Shown: one piece after another, positions 1-8,611 of the stretch
How the letters are laid out: each line of letters opens with the position of its first letter
Position numbering within the stretch: position 1 is the first letter of the stretch
Origin: Cyclobacteriaceae bacterium
Lineage (GTDB): Bacteria > Bacteroidota > Bacteroidia > Cytophagales > Cyclobacteriaceae
Reading direction: 5' to 3'
Assembly (NCBI GenBank): GCA_019638255.1
Contig: JAHBUD010000001.1
Coordinates: 558,001 to 622,000 of the forward strand
DNA length: 64,000 bases
Program-made: the position numbers and the translations under genes
The notes under the pieces: model-generated
Database searches by the model: none
The model's input: only the letters and a program-made list of their open reading frames with translations
What the model was told of the DNA's origin: nothing

Positions 1-1
1 A

Positions 2-808
2 GGTGAGGAGGCAAAATCCAAAAAACTCAACTCTATCATTAAACCTTTTGTGTTGCGCAGGCATAAATCTCAGGTAGCAACAGAATTGCCTGAAAAGGTA
101 GAGAGTATTCAGTACTCTGTGATGACCCCTGAACAGGAGAAGCGATATGAAGAAGCAAAATCATATTATCGAGGACGCATACTTGATTTAATTGACAAGG
201 AAGGATTGGGAAATAGTCGGTTTATGATTTTGGAGGGCTTGACTAAGTTGCGGCAACTGGCCAATCATCCAAAAATGATTGAACCTTCCTATTCGGGTGA
301 TTCGGGTAAACTTGAAGACATTACCCACATGTTGGAAAATGCAATGGCCGAAGGACATAAGGTGTTAGTCTTTAGTCAGTTTGTAAAGCACTTAACGTTG
401 GTACGGCAATACCTGAAGGCACATAAGATTGATTATGCATACCTTGATGGAGCCAGCATTGATCGTAAGGAGCAAGTAGAGCGTTTTAATAAAGACCCAA
501 AAGTAAAAGCGTTTTTAATTTCCATTAAAGCGGGCGGTTTAGGATTGAACCTTACTGAAGCAGACTATGTGTTTATACTTGATCCGTGGTGGAACCCTGC
601 CGTTGAAGCGCAGGCGGTAGATCGTGCCCATCGCATCGGCCAGAAGAAAAAAGTATTCACATACAAGTTTATCACCCGCAATACCGTGGAGGAAAAAATT
701 GTAATGCTTCAGCAGAAGAAATTGAAACTCTCGCAAGATCTCATCACGACAGAAGAAACCATTATGAAGCAGCTTACCCGGGAGGATATTGCACAGATGC
801 TAGCTTAA
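2..808 (+). CDS. SNF2/RAD54-family helicase, C-terminal part (5' end outside window)
   Basis: The reading frame is already open at base 2, and its first residues (KPFVLRRHKSQV) are the classic junction between the two RecA-like lobes of SNF2 ATPases, so the gene begins upstream. What is visible is the helicase C lobe: VLVFSQF, YLDG, then SIKAGGLGLNLTEAD, DPWWNPAVEAQA and DRAHRIGQ, the last being motif VI with its arginine finger. The protein ends with the usual helical tail (VEEKIVMLQQKK). Bacterial members are DNA-dependent ATPases linked to RNA polymerase recycling or DNA metabolism; the exact role cannot be read from this part. The internal ATG at 50 is not the true start. Confidence 0.93.
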   Translation, partial: GEEAKSKKLNSIIKPFVLRRHKSQVATELPEKVESIQYSVMTPEQEKRYEEAKSYYRGRILDLIDKEGLGNSRFMILEGLTKLRQLANHPKMIEPSYSGDSGKLEDITHMLENAMAEGHKVLVFSQFVKHLTLVRQYLKAHKIDYAYLDGASIDRKEQVERFNKDPKVKAFLISIKAGGLGLNLTEADYVFILDPWWNPAVEAQAVDRAHRIGQKKKVFTYKFITRNTVEEKIVMLQQKKLKLSQDLITTEETIMKQLTREDIAQMLA

Positions 809-1097
809 TCATTTTCTGCTTTGAGCGACTTAACCGGTTTAGCCACGTAATCACACAGGTTATCCAGATTTTTTTCTCAATCAGTTTTATTCACCACCAT
901 TTTAAGAAGACACATTGGGCAGTATTGTATTGAAAAAATTCTTTTTACGAACACACCAATGATTTAAAGAAAGTATGCCGTACTCTTTAGGGAAGTAAAA
1001 AATAACCTGATCAATATCATACATACCCGCTGCTAACAAGTTAAGCAAGTATTGCTATTTTTGATGACAAATTATCCCATCCGTTCCAATTAGCTAA
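809..1097. other. Intergenic region between the SNF2 helicase and SDR genes
   Basis: This 289-bp AT-rich stretch has no convincing reading frame, tRNA or terminator hairpin. The only candidate signal is TATTTTTG at 1056-1063, an exact match to the Bacteroidota -7 element TAnnTTTG, about 35 bases before the ATG of the SDR gene. No TTG -33 element lies at the expected distance, so it is a weak promoter prediction. Confidence 0.4.
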
Positions 1098-1904
1098 ATG
1101 AAAGATAAGGTAGTAATCATTACAGGAGGCTCATCGGGCATTGGCAAGGCCTTGGCTTTTGAATTCGGCCGTAATGGTTCTAAGCTACTAATTACCGGAC
1201 GGAACAAGCACGATCTAGATGAAGCAGTAAATGAGCTAAGGCAGGATGGTATTGAGGTCACCGGCTTCAATGCGGATGTCAGTAACGAGGAAGACAACAA
1301 ACGGATGGCCCAGGAAGCCATTCGTTTATATGGCACGATCGATATTTTAATCAATAATGCAGGCATTTCCATGCGTTCTTCTTTTGAAGATGTTCAGCTT
1401 GATGTGGTGAAGAAGGTGATGGACATTAATTTTTATGGTGCTGTTTATGCCACCCATTATTGCTTACCGGAAATCATAAAAAACAAAGGCTCGATTGTCG
1501 GTATTTCTTCCATTGCCGGCTTTCGTGGGTTGCCCGGCCGAACAGGCTATTCAGCATCGAAGTTTGCACTCAATGGATTTCTGGAAGTGCTTCGCACCGA
1601 ATACCTACATAGGGGCGTACATGTATTAACGGCATGCCCCGGCTTTACGGCAACCAACATTCGTATGCGCGCACTGTTGGCCGATGGGCAAGAACAAAAG
1701 GAATCACCCCGGAAGGAAGATAAGGAAATGACTCCGCAAGAATGTGCCCGGCACATCTACCGGGCAACGGTAAAGCGCAAACACATTTTGATTCTTACGT
1801 TCGAAGGGAAGTTAGCGGTTTTCCTTAACAAATGGTGGCCTTGGCTTGCAGACGAAGTGGTGTTCAAATACATGGCTAAAGAAGCGAATGCTCCGATTAG
1901 ATAA
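1098..1904 (+). CDS. SDR-family NAD(P)-dependent oxidoreductase
   Basis: A classical short-chain dehydrogenase of 268 aa. The Rossmann nucleotide-binding motif TGGSSGIG is at residues 9-16, NNAG at 86-89, and the catalytic tetrad can be placed at N111, S138, Y151 and K155 (YSASK). R36 in TGRN after the second beta strand suggests NADP(H) preference. The C-terminal extension, with a hydrophobic stretch near residues 230-255, resembles the DHRS7/YqjQ-like subgroup that can associate with membranes. The substrate cannot be inferred. The stop codon shares one base with the ATG of radA (TAATG), so the two genes are probably co-transcribed and translationally coupled. Confidence 0.9.
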   Translation: MKDKVVIITGGSSGIGKALAFEFGRNGSKLLITGRNKHDLDEAVNELRQDGIEVTGFNADVSNEEDNKRMAQEAIRLYGTIDILINNAGISMRSSFEDVQLDVVKKVMDINFYGAVYATHYCLPEIIKNKGSIVGISSIAGFRGLPGRTGYSASKFALNGFLEVLRTEYLHRGVHVLTACPGFTATNIRMRALLADGQEQKESPRKEDKEMTPQECARHIYRATVKRKHILILTFEGKLAVFLNKWWPWLADEVVFKYMAKEANAPIR

Positions 1905-3280
1905 TGGCCAAAACCAAAACACTTTTCTTCTGCCAAAACTGTGGACACGAATCGCCTAAATGGATGGGCAAATGCCCATCATGTAATCAATGGAATACGT
2001 TTGCTGAGGAGGTTGTAAAAAAGGAATCAACTGCGCGCCACGATTGGAATGGCGATGATGACCGCAAAAGAACCAGCAAGCCACGAACACTGAATGAAGT
2101 AGAATCGGGTAAAGAAGTGCGCATTTCTACACCCGATCAGGAATTGAATCGTGTGCTGGGTGGAGGTATTGTGCCCGGTTCAATGATTTTAATTGGAGGA
2201 GAGCCGGGTATTGGCAAGTCGACCCTAATGTTACAGTTAGCGCTGTCCCTTAAACACCTCAAGGTGCTGTATGTGTCGGGTGAAGAAAGTGAGCAGCAAA
2301 TCAAGATGCGGGCTGATCGCCTGGCGGCATCAACGAATGAAAGCTGTTACATTTTCACCGAAACGAACACACAAAATATTTTTCAAGGAATAAAGCAACT
2401 GCAACCTGAGCTTGTTATCATCGATTCAATTCAAACACTTTTTTCGGATGTGCTGGACTCAACAGCCGGAAGTATCGGTCAGGTGCGGCAATGTGCGGGC
2501 GAACTCATGAAGTTTGCCAAAGAAACAGACACACCCGTGTTTCTGGTTGGCCACATTACCAAAGACGGCATGCTGGCTGGACCGAAAGTGCTGGAGCATA
2601 TGGTCGACACCGTTTTGCAATTTGAAGGCGATCGTCATCTTGCCTATCGCATTTTGCGCACAACCAAAAATCGTTTTGGGTCAACATCAGAGATTGGCAT
2701 TTATGAAATGTTTGGTAATGGATTACGCGAAGTTTCTAACCCATCTGAAATCTTAATCTCACAAAAGGATGGACCGCTAAGTGGTGCTACCATTGGCGCT
2801 ACTATTGAAGGGAACAGGCCGTTGCTTATTGAAATACAATCGTTGGTAAGCCCCGCTTCATACGGCACACCACAACGAACTCCAACGGGCTTTGATCAAA
2901 AGCGATTGAACATGTTGCTGGCTGTGTTGGAAAAACGATGTGGTTTTAAAATGGGCGTACACGATGTATTTGTGAACATGGCGGGCGGGATTCGGGTGGA
3001 AGATCCTGCTATTGATCTGGCAGTTTGTGCTTCTGTGGTTTCTTCCATGGAGGAGTTGCCGGTATCGGAGAAAATATGCTTTGCTGCAGAGGTAGGACTG
3101 GGCGGAGAACTTCGTGCAGTGAACCGGATTGACCAACGCATTTCTGAAGCAGAAAAGCTTGGGTTCACCGAAATCTACATTTCAAAGTTTGGACAGAAGT
3201 CTGTTGATTTTAAAAAGGCAAAAATCACTGTAAAATCTTTCGGAAAATTAACTGAGGTTTTTCAGGATTTGTTTGGCTGA
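1904..3280 (+). CDS. radA: DNA repair protein RadA
   Basis: RadA (Sms) is a RecA-like hexameric helicase that promotes branch migration during recombination. All family hallmarks are visible in 458 aa, the usual length: a C4 zinc finger with C10, C13, C24 and C27, Walker A GEPGIGKST at 99-107, Walker B VIIDSIQ at 171-177, the RadA-specific KNRFG motif at 255-259, and a C-terminal Lon-protease-like domain from about residue 290 (VFVNMAGGIRVEDPAIDLAV). The ATG overlaps the SDR stop codon by one base. Identification is secure. Confidence 0.97.
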   Translation: MAKTKTLFFCQNCGHESPKWMGKCPSCNQWNTFAEEVVKKESTARHDWNGDDDRKRTSKPRTLNEVESGKEVRISTPDQELNRVLGGGIVPGSMILIGGEPGIGKSTLMLQLALSLKHLKVLYVSGEESEQQIKMRADRLAASTNESCYIFTETNTQNIFQGIKQLQPELVIIDSIQTLFSDVLDSTAGSIGQVRQCAGELMKFAKETDTPVFLVGHITKDGMLAGPKVLEHMVDTVLQFEGDRHLAYRILRTTKNRFGSTSEIGIYEMFGNGLREVSNPSEILISQKDGPLSGATIGATIEGNRPLLIEIQSLVSPASYGTPQRTPTGFDQKRLNMLLAVLEKRCGFKMGVHDVFVNMAGGIRVEDPAIDLAVCASVVSSMEELPVSEKICFAAEVGLGGELRAVNRIDQRISEAEKLGFTEIYISKFGQKSVDFKKAKITVKSFGKLTEVFQDLFG

Positions 3281-3318
3281 TCATGGCCACCGTGTAATCT
3301 TTGTGCACACATTGAATT

Positions 3319-3927
3319 ATGGAAACATTTTTTACCGAGACCCTTGGCTGGCCTGAAAATCTTTTCAGTTATTTCATTTTACCGCTGCTTATTTTTCTGG
3401 CGCGCATCATGGATGTTTCCATCAACACCATCCGCATTATTTATGTGTTGGGCGGACGAAGGCTAACGGCAACCACGCTTGGCTTTTTTGAATCATTCAT
3501 CTGGCTAATGGCCATACGGCAGATTTTTGAACACCTGGATAACTGGGTGTGTTACATAGCCTATCCCGGTGGTTTCGCTATGGGTATTCTGGTGGGGATG
3601 ATGATTGAAGAGCAAATTGCCTACGGAAAAGTGATTGTCCGGATTATTACCCGCAAAGATGTGGATGAGCTTATTGCATTTTTAACCCAACAACAGTTTC
3701 GTTATACCCGTGTAAATTCGGAAGGGCTTGATGGACCGGAAAGCCTGGTGTTTACGGTTTTGCCTCGTGAAAACCTGGAAGAATTGTTGTCCAAAATGAA
3801 GGCCATCCTTCCAACGGCATTTTACACGGTAGAGAAAGTAAACCGAGCTTCCGAAAGTGGAGCAGTGGTGCAGGAAAGCACCCGGTGGAGTATTGCCAGT
3901 TGGTTAAAAGGTGGACGAAGAGATTAG
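3319..3927 (+). CDS. UPF0316 / DUF2179-type membrane protein
   Basis: This 202-aa protein has three hydrophobic segments (about residues 18-36, 50-70 and 78-98) followed by a soluble domain with an alpha/beta pattern. The order, with the motif MDVSINTIRIIYVLGGRR in the first loop and a cytoplasmic DUF2179-like domain (VRIITRKDVDELIAFL onward), matches UPF0316 proteins such as B. subtilis YebE. No biochemical function is established for the family. It starts 38 bp after radA and probably shares its transcript. Its TAG stop overlaps the stop of the converging minus-strand gene by three bases. Confidence 0.82.
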   Translation: METFFTETLGWPENLFSYFILPLLIFLARIMDVSINTIRIIYVLGGRRLTATTLGFFESFIWLMAIRQIFEHLDNWVCYIAYPGGFAMGILVGMMIEEQIAYGKVIVRIITRKDVDELIAFLTQQQFRYTRVNSEGLDGPESLVFTVLPRENLEELLSKMKAILPTAFYTVEKVNRASESGAVVQESTRWSIASWLKGGRRD

Positions 3928-5303
3928 TCCTTAATGATTTTTAGTGTTCTTCGTGCTCTTCCGGAATGGAGTTCAATGATGTAAAGCCCTATGGGCAGTT
4001 CACGCACATCGACCACACAGGATTCGTTGATGAATTTTTTCAGCATCATTTTCCCCGAAAGATCAAGGAGTGTGAGTTGGGCGGGTTGCTGATGAGGCAA
4101 TTGGACTTTTAAGAAATCAGTTACGGGATTGGGTGTAACGGTAATACCGGCTAACGTATCTTCTGTCCGTGTAATAATCTCAGGAAACAGATCTCGGGTG
4201 TAAAGCATGTAGACAACATCAGCGGCATACATCAAGTTGCTTTCTATCCTGTGCGCTCCGCGTACGGTTATTATATAGGGGTTGTCGCGAATAATAGTCG
4301 AGTTAGAAGTAAGCGTAAGCACCCCAACTTTTATATCGGCTCCTGCAGAATCATAGGTTGTGAACGAAAACACATCAGGGTTTTCTGAAAGTGCAGAATA
4401 GGCATTTAATGTGGTGTTTTCTGATGTGTTGGGCTCATAAAATACTTTGATTGTTTCATTGCTTCCTTCCGATAAGTAAATTCTGTTATTTTCATCCAAA
4501 CTTGAATTGTCGGAGAGTATGCCTTCAGGCTCATTGTCCACAAGAATTATTTGAAAGTCCCGCAGCATCGTACAGAGCCGGTATAAATTACCATCAATAT
4601 ATTTTGAGAGATGTATTTTAACAGCAAAAAGGTATTCGCCAGCATAATAACCATCAAGATACTTGGTGTCCCATGTTATTAAGCCATTGTGAGGGTTTAC
4701 CTTGAAATTATCTGGGAGACGGTAATTGCTTACGATAAGTCCCTTCTCACGAAGGGGTGAACTTAGTTCATAGGTGACTATAAAATCCTCAAGGCTAAAA
4801 GCACCAATTGATAGTGAAAGATTGACCCCGGTTTTGGCTATAAAAAAAGGATCAACCAGAAAGTCGGGTGTATTGTATGTTCCAAGAAATGGATCAAGGT
4901 TAATAGAGGTCTCAATGTAAAAAGCAGTGTTGAGTGGGCTATCAAAGTTAATGATACCTCCATTTCTGCTTGCTTCGGTATAGCCGATGACGTATCGGCC
5001 AGGCCCGGAAAAAGTGTGTTCAATAGAGAAAGTGGCCACGCCAATACCCGGGCCAAGATCAGGACGGATAATTGCTTCACCCCCAGGGACTAAAAGAAGA
5101 TCACTGCCGTCTCCAAAATCAAGATGACCATTACCAAAAGCTATTGGCGAACCAGCACTGACAAATACTGTTAGGGTTATACAGCACGTTAAGTTGGTAC
5201 TGCTTAGTCTCTTTACTGAAATGTATCCACAACGAAGGTGTGTTGCGCTTGAAGTGTAGATTAACATTGTGGAAAAAAGAAGAAGCGTGAGTATCTTTTT
5301 CAT
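3924..5303 (-). CDS. Exported protein with HLR-type N-terminal region and T9SS type A sorting domain
   Basis: The 459-aa product starts with a signal peptide (cleavage probably near TSSA/THLRCG). The mature N-terminus (HLRCGYISVKRLSSTNLT, then LDFGDGSD) resembles the conserved start of many large Bacteroidota adhesin-like proteins annotated as gliding-motility associated. The last ~75 residues form a Por secretion-system type A sorting domain (TVTPNPVTDFLKVQLP, GLYIIEL, ending KIIKD), which directs export through the outer membrane by the type IX system and surface attachment or release. The middle looks beta-rich. Its ATG overlaps the TGA of the upstream PLP-enzyme gene (ATGA). The ligand or role is unknown. 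Confidence 0.85.
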   Translation of the reverse strand: MKKILTLLLFSTMLIYTSSATHLRCGYISVKRLSSTNLTCCITLTVFVSAGSPIAFGNGHLDFGDGSDLLLVPGGEAIIRPDLGPGIGVATFSIEHTFSGPGRYVIGYTEASRNGGIINFDSPLNTAFYIETSINLDPFLGTYNTPDFLVDPFFIAKTGVNLSLSIGAFSLEDFIVTYELSSPLREKGLIVSNYRLPDNFKVNPHNGLITWDTKYLDGYYAGEYLFAVKIHLSKYIDGNLYRLCTMLRDFQIILVDNEPEGILSDNSSLDENNRIYLSEGSNETIKVFYEPNTSENTTLNAYSALSENPDVFSFTTYDSAGADIKVGVLTLTSNSTIIRDNPYIITVRGAHRIESNLMYAADVVYMLYTRDLFPEIITRTEDTLAGITVTPNPVTDFLKVQLPHQQPAQLTLLDLSGKMMLKKFINESCVVDVRELPIGLYIIELHSGRARRTLKIIKD

Positions 5304-6196
5304 GGTCTGTTAATTTGAAGGCCTCCGGAATGCACTACTAAAATTGTTGCCCCCCTTTTAAAATAGCCCTTCTCAACCAAATCGAAAACTCCGGCAACAA
5401 GTTTCCCTGTATAAACGCTATCTAAGGGTAAATTATTTTTTGTCTGCCGATCTTTTATGAATTCAAGTAATGCAGACGTTGTTTTTCCATACCCACCAAG
5501 GTGGTAATCCGTTATCAGGCTCCAGTTTTTAGTTTTTCTCACAATCAGGCCCTCCACTTCTTTGTAAAGAAACTCACCACCCTTTAACACGGGAAATCCC
5601 AGGATTTCTTTTGTTTCCGGCACCCTGGCAATCATCCCAGCCAGCGTCCCTCCTGTGCCCACGGCACAACACAGGTAATCAAAACCATCGCCCAGTGTTT
5701 GTGCGAATTCGGTTACGCCCTTTACAGCCAATTCATTAGTGCCGCCTTCGGGTATTAAATAGAATTCACCAAACTCCTGGTGAAGCTTCTCAACAAAATC
5801 CAGGTTTGTTTTTTGCCGATAGGCTTCACGTGTTATGTATTTCAGCTTCATGCCACGACTTTGGGCAGACGCTAATGTTGAATTAAGCGGAAGCGCTTCT
5901 TCTCCGCGGATAATACCGATGCACTCAAAACCCAGTTCCTGTGCCGCAGCAGCGGTGGAAAAAATATGATTGGAGTAAGCACCACCAAACGTAAGCAACG
6001 TTCGATGCCCCATTTTTTTTGCTTCTTCAAGATTGTACTTCAACTTCCACCATTTGTTTCCAGAAACATAGGGATGATTGAGGTCTTCCCGCTTGATCAG
6101 AACACGGACTCCGGCTTTGGCAAATAGCGGATCATTGATTTCCTGAACGGGTGTTGATGAATATGTTAACAAGAGCTGACAACTTATGTCGTGCAA
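5300..6196 (-). CDS. PLP-dependent ACC deaminase / D-cysteine desulfhydrase family protein
   Basis: A fold-type II PLP enzyme of 298 aa. IKREDLNHPYVSGNKWWKLK holds the Schiff-base lysine, which by comparison with ACC deaminase (GGNK) is K48. The next motif, GGAYSNH, corresponds to the catalytic-serine loop GGIQSN of the family. VGTGGTLAGM is the phosphate-binding loop. Family members deaminate 1-aminocyclopropane-1-carboxylate or release sulfide from D-cysteine. The two activities cannot be separated here; the protein is about 40 aa shorter than characterised ACC deaminases, so desulfhydrase or an unknown activity is at least as likely. It overlaps the downstream T9SS-cargo gene by four bases. 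Confidence 0.85.
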   Translation of the reverse strand: MHDISCQLLLTYSSTPVQEINDPLFAKAGVRVLIKREDLNHPYVSGNKWWKLKYNLEEAKKMGHRTLLTFGGAYSNHIFSTAAAAQELGFECIGIIRGEEALPLNSTLASAQSRGMKLKYITREAYRQKTNLDFVEKLHQEFGEFYLIPEGGTNELAVKGVTEFAQTLGDGFDYLCCAVGTGGTLAGMIARVPETKEILGFPVLKGGEFLYKEVEGLIVRKTKNWSLITDYHLGGYGKTTSALLEFIKDRQTKNNLPLDSVYTGKLVAGVFDLVEKGYFKRGATILVVHSGGLQINRP

Positions 6197-6250
6197 GTTA
6201 TAAATGTTTTCAAAGCGTTAGTGCAAAAAGTAATTTGAGCATTTGTTGCT

Positions 6251-7306
6251 ATGGATGAGTACATAAAAGGTCGCGGATCTCAGATTAAAACTCACAACCG
6301 GTTTCTAAAGGCCAGTTATGTTACCGAACATATTGAGGGCCTTGATGAGTCGCAACAGTCTGCACCAACCACGCAAATCTTTTATGAACAGGCAAAGAAA
6401 GTAGTAAACAAAGTAACCAGCCCTGATTTAGGGATGATGTATTCACTCAATCCATATCAGGGCTGTGAACACGGCTGCATTTATTGTTACGCCCGCAACA
6501 CACACGAGTATTACGGTTTCAGTGCCGGCCTTGATTTTGAAAGTAAAATCATGGTAAAGAAAAATGCTCCGCAACTGCTTGAAAAATTTATCCTTCATCC
6601 GAATTGGCAACCTGTTCCCATAAGTGTTTCGGGAAATACAGACTGCTACCAACCCCTGGAACGGAAACTTGAAATCACGCGTGGCTTGTTAAAAGTTTTT
6701 GCACAGTACCGGCATCCACTGGGTATGATTACCAAGAACAGTTTGATATTGCGTGATCTTGATCTCCTCACCGATCTTGCCAGGAATAATCTTGTTCATG
6801 TGTACATATCCCTCACCACACTTAATGAGGATTTACGCAGGATGATGGAACCGCGTACAGCAAGTGCAACCAAACGACTAAAAACCATAGAAGCCCTGGC
6901 GCATGCCGGAGTGCCTGTTGGTGTAATGACCGCCCCGACTATTCCCGGATTGAATCATCATGAAATTCCCGCACTGTTAAAGGCAGCGGCCGATTATGGT
7001 GCGATGGCTGCAGGCATGACGATTGTTCGGCTTAACGGGGCAATCGGGCAACTTTTTGAAGACTGGCTGCAAAAAAATTTTCCTGACCGGTATGATAAGG
7101 TGTGGAACCAGATCAAATCCATGCATGGCGGAAATGTAAACGATTCTCAATTCGGAAGAAGAATGAACGGTGAAGGAAACTTTGCTGATGCCACTCATCA
7201 ATTGTTCAGGGCTTCGAAGAAAAAATATTTATCAGGAAGAGGCCTACCTACGTTTGATTTAGCAAAATTCAGAAGTGTGCGGGGATATAATTTGTTTCCC
7301 ACTTAG
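6251..7306 (+). CDS. PA0069-family radical SAM protein
   Basis: This 351-aa protein has a radical SAM [4Fe-4S] motif C72-x3-C76-x2-C79 in the context GCEHGCIYCYARNTHEY, which is characteristic of the PA0069/Rv2578c family related to spore photoproduct lyase. Further family features are the early NRF motif, SGNTDCYQPLER, and GVMTAPTIPGLN. The substrate of the family is not established; a relation to nucleic-acid repair is often suggested. It is divergent from the PLP-enzyme gene, with 54 bp between the two starts. The ATG is preceded by AT-rich sequence without a clear Shine-Dalgarno. Confidence 0.9.
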   Translation: MDEYIKGRGSQIKTHNRFLKASYVTEHIEGLDESQQSAPTTQIFYEQAKKVVNKVTSPDLGMMYSLNPYQGCEHGCIYCYARNTHEYYGFSAGLDFESKIMVKKNAPQLLEKFILHPNWQPVPISVSGNTDCYQPLERKLEITRGLLKVFAQYRHPLGMITKNSLILRDLDLLTDLARNNLVHVYISLTTLNEDLRRMMEPRTASATKRLKTIEALAHAGVPVGVMTAPTIPGLNHHEIPALLKAAADYGAMAAGMTIVRLNGAIGQLFEDWLQKNFPDRYDKVWNQIKSMHGGNVNDSQFGRRMNGEGNFADATHQLFRASKKKYLSGRGLPTFDLAKFRSVRGYNLFPT

Positions 7307-7787
7307 GTGAATAATCTACAAGTTCATTGAAGAAATTCTGAAATTTTAGCTTGTATTATTAACTGGAGGTCGGCTCCTTTTCCAAGGACTGTCTGCCAGC
7401 CAGTCACAAAAGCCAGCAATGTTTCACAAAGTCCAAATTTCAACTAGGTCATTCGTGCATAAGTCCAGTTAGTAAGGAGGCATGCATTTTTGTTAAGTTG
7501 ACTATGGTGTTATCCGAATCAAGAATTAAACAGCTCTGTTTTATAGGTAGATATATGTAAGAATTTTCAAAGAATTTCAACAATTGAATTACTTTAAATA
7601 AACATTTTATGGAGAAAAGTTAGCGCAGAACAACGGTATCTTGATTTTTACTGCCCTGTTTAATTAGCACACTCAAAAGAATAAATTAGTTACCCATGTA
7701 ACTTTTTTTGTTTTAGAACTTTTTTATTAACGGGGGGGGGGTAGTAGTTTCGGAAAGGATATTCTTATTCAACTTAACCCACCAAAT
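7307..7787. other. 481-bp AT-rich intergenic region with a G10 tract
   Basis: No reading frame of useful length, tRNA or clear terminator is visible. The notable element is a run of ten G residues at 7732-7741, just upstream of TAGTTTCG at 7745-7752, a 7/8 match to the -7 element TAnnTTTG, and 46 bases before the ATG at 7788. The base composition is lower in GC than in flanking genes. The rest shows no obvious repeats. Confidence 0.6.
7732..7741. repeat. Homopolymeric G10 tract upstream of a lipoprotein gene
   Basis: Ten consecutive G residues sit between a T-rich block (about 7719-7725) and the -7-like TAGTTTCG (7745-7752). Tracts of this length are prone to slipped-strand mispairing. Their position inside a promoter spacer would make expression of the 7788 gene length-dependent; that last step is inference. 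Confidence 0.6.
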
Positions 7788-8585
7788 ATGAAAGCATTTT
7801 CTAACCCAAACTTGATTTTTTTGGTATTTACTCTCTTGAGTGTAAATAGTGGATGTGATTATGAAGTTCTTAAAGTTGAGGAAGAGCATACAGTAAGTGA
7901 TCTTTTAAATGGCATAAGGTCACAGATTGGAGACATCGTGAACTTTAGTAAATCCAGAGGCAATGCCCGCAATATTATTAATCCTGAGAATCCTGAAAAT
8001 CCTTATGATTATTTCGGATTTAACTATGCCTACATAACTGAAAATTATAGTGCGGAGAATTATTATGATCAATATGGTTATCTTGGTTATGAAACAGTTA
8101 GAGACGAGTATCTCAACGCAATTTCTAGCTATTTGTCAACTCAAAATATTTTTATGGATATGGGTTCAGTTGTAAATATTGAGCAACAGTTGCCTCTGCT
8201 TGATTTGTACGGGATTGAATATTTCATTAACAATGCATATTACAATGGAAGGATTTCCTATGCCACGAAGGAAGTTATTCTTGCCTATTATAATTATTAT
8301 GAACATGAAGAGGTTAACGCATATGCTTTTAATGAAATATCTTTGATTTTTGAAAATAGTATTTCACAAAGCCAAGCGCTTTCAGATTACGAGTTGGAGC
8401 AGACACTCAGTATTATCGCTATTAGTAAATATGATAATGCGCTCAATGCAGGGTATGAGCTGGCAAGAAAAGGATGTTTAGGCCGTGCAGTTGGAGCAAT
8501 GATCCTAGGATTTTTACTTGGCGGGCCACAAGCTGCGTTTATTGCTACAGCTGTAGCTTCTTACAGCTGTTTGTTTTTAGAATGA
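7788..8585 (+). CDS. Hypothetical lipoprotein with Cys-bracketed Gly/Ala-rich C-terminal segment
   Basis: I do not recognise this 265-aa protein. It begins with a short basic/hydrophobic signal and a lipobox-like NSGC with the cysteine at residue 23. The central part is rich in Tyr and Asn (for example ENYYDQYGYLGYE) and predicted mostly helical. The last 36 residues are hydrophobic and glycine/alanine rich, bounded by C230 and C261 (CLGRAVGAMILGFLLGG and VASYSC), which looks like a glycine-zipper hairpin as in some bacteriocin-like or membrane-inserting peptides. Its base composition is clearly AT-richer than neighbours, and a G10 tract lies in its upstream region. The TGA overlaps an in-frame ATG of the next gene, so the two are likely one transcript. 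Confidence 0.7.
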   Translation: MKAFSNPNLIFLVFTLLSVNSGCDYEVLKVEEEHTVSDLLNGIRSQIGDIVNFSKSRGNARNIINPENPENPYDYFGFNYAYITENYSAENYYDQYGYLGYETVRDEYLNAISSYLSTQNIFMDMGSVVNIEQQLPLLDLYGIEYFINNAYYNGRISYATKEVILAYYNYYEHEEVNAYAFNEISLIFENSISQSQALSDYELEQTLSIIAISKYDNALNAGYELARKGCLGRAVGAMILGFLLGGPQAAFIATAVASYSCLFLE

Positions 8586-8611
8586 GAATTTACATTAAGG
8601 AGACAGAAAGC

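Noticed and set aside
8474..8611. Extended start of the barrel-like protein inside the lipoprotein gene
   Set aside because: The added residues are out-of-frame translation of the lipoprotein tail, rich in Cys and Trp; the Shine-Dalgarno and signal peptide support ATG 8612.
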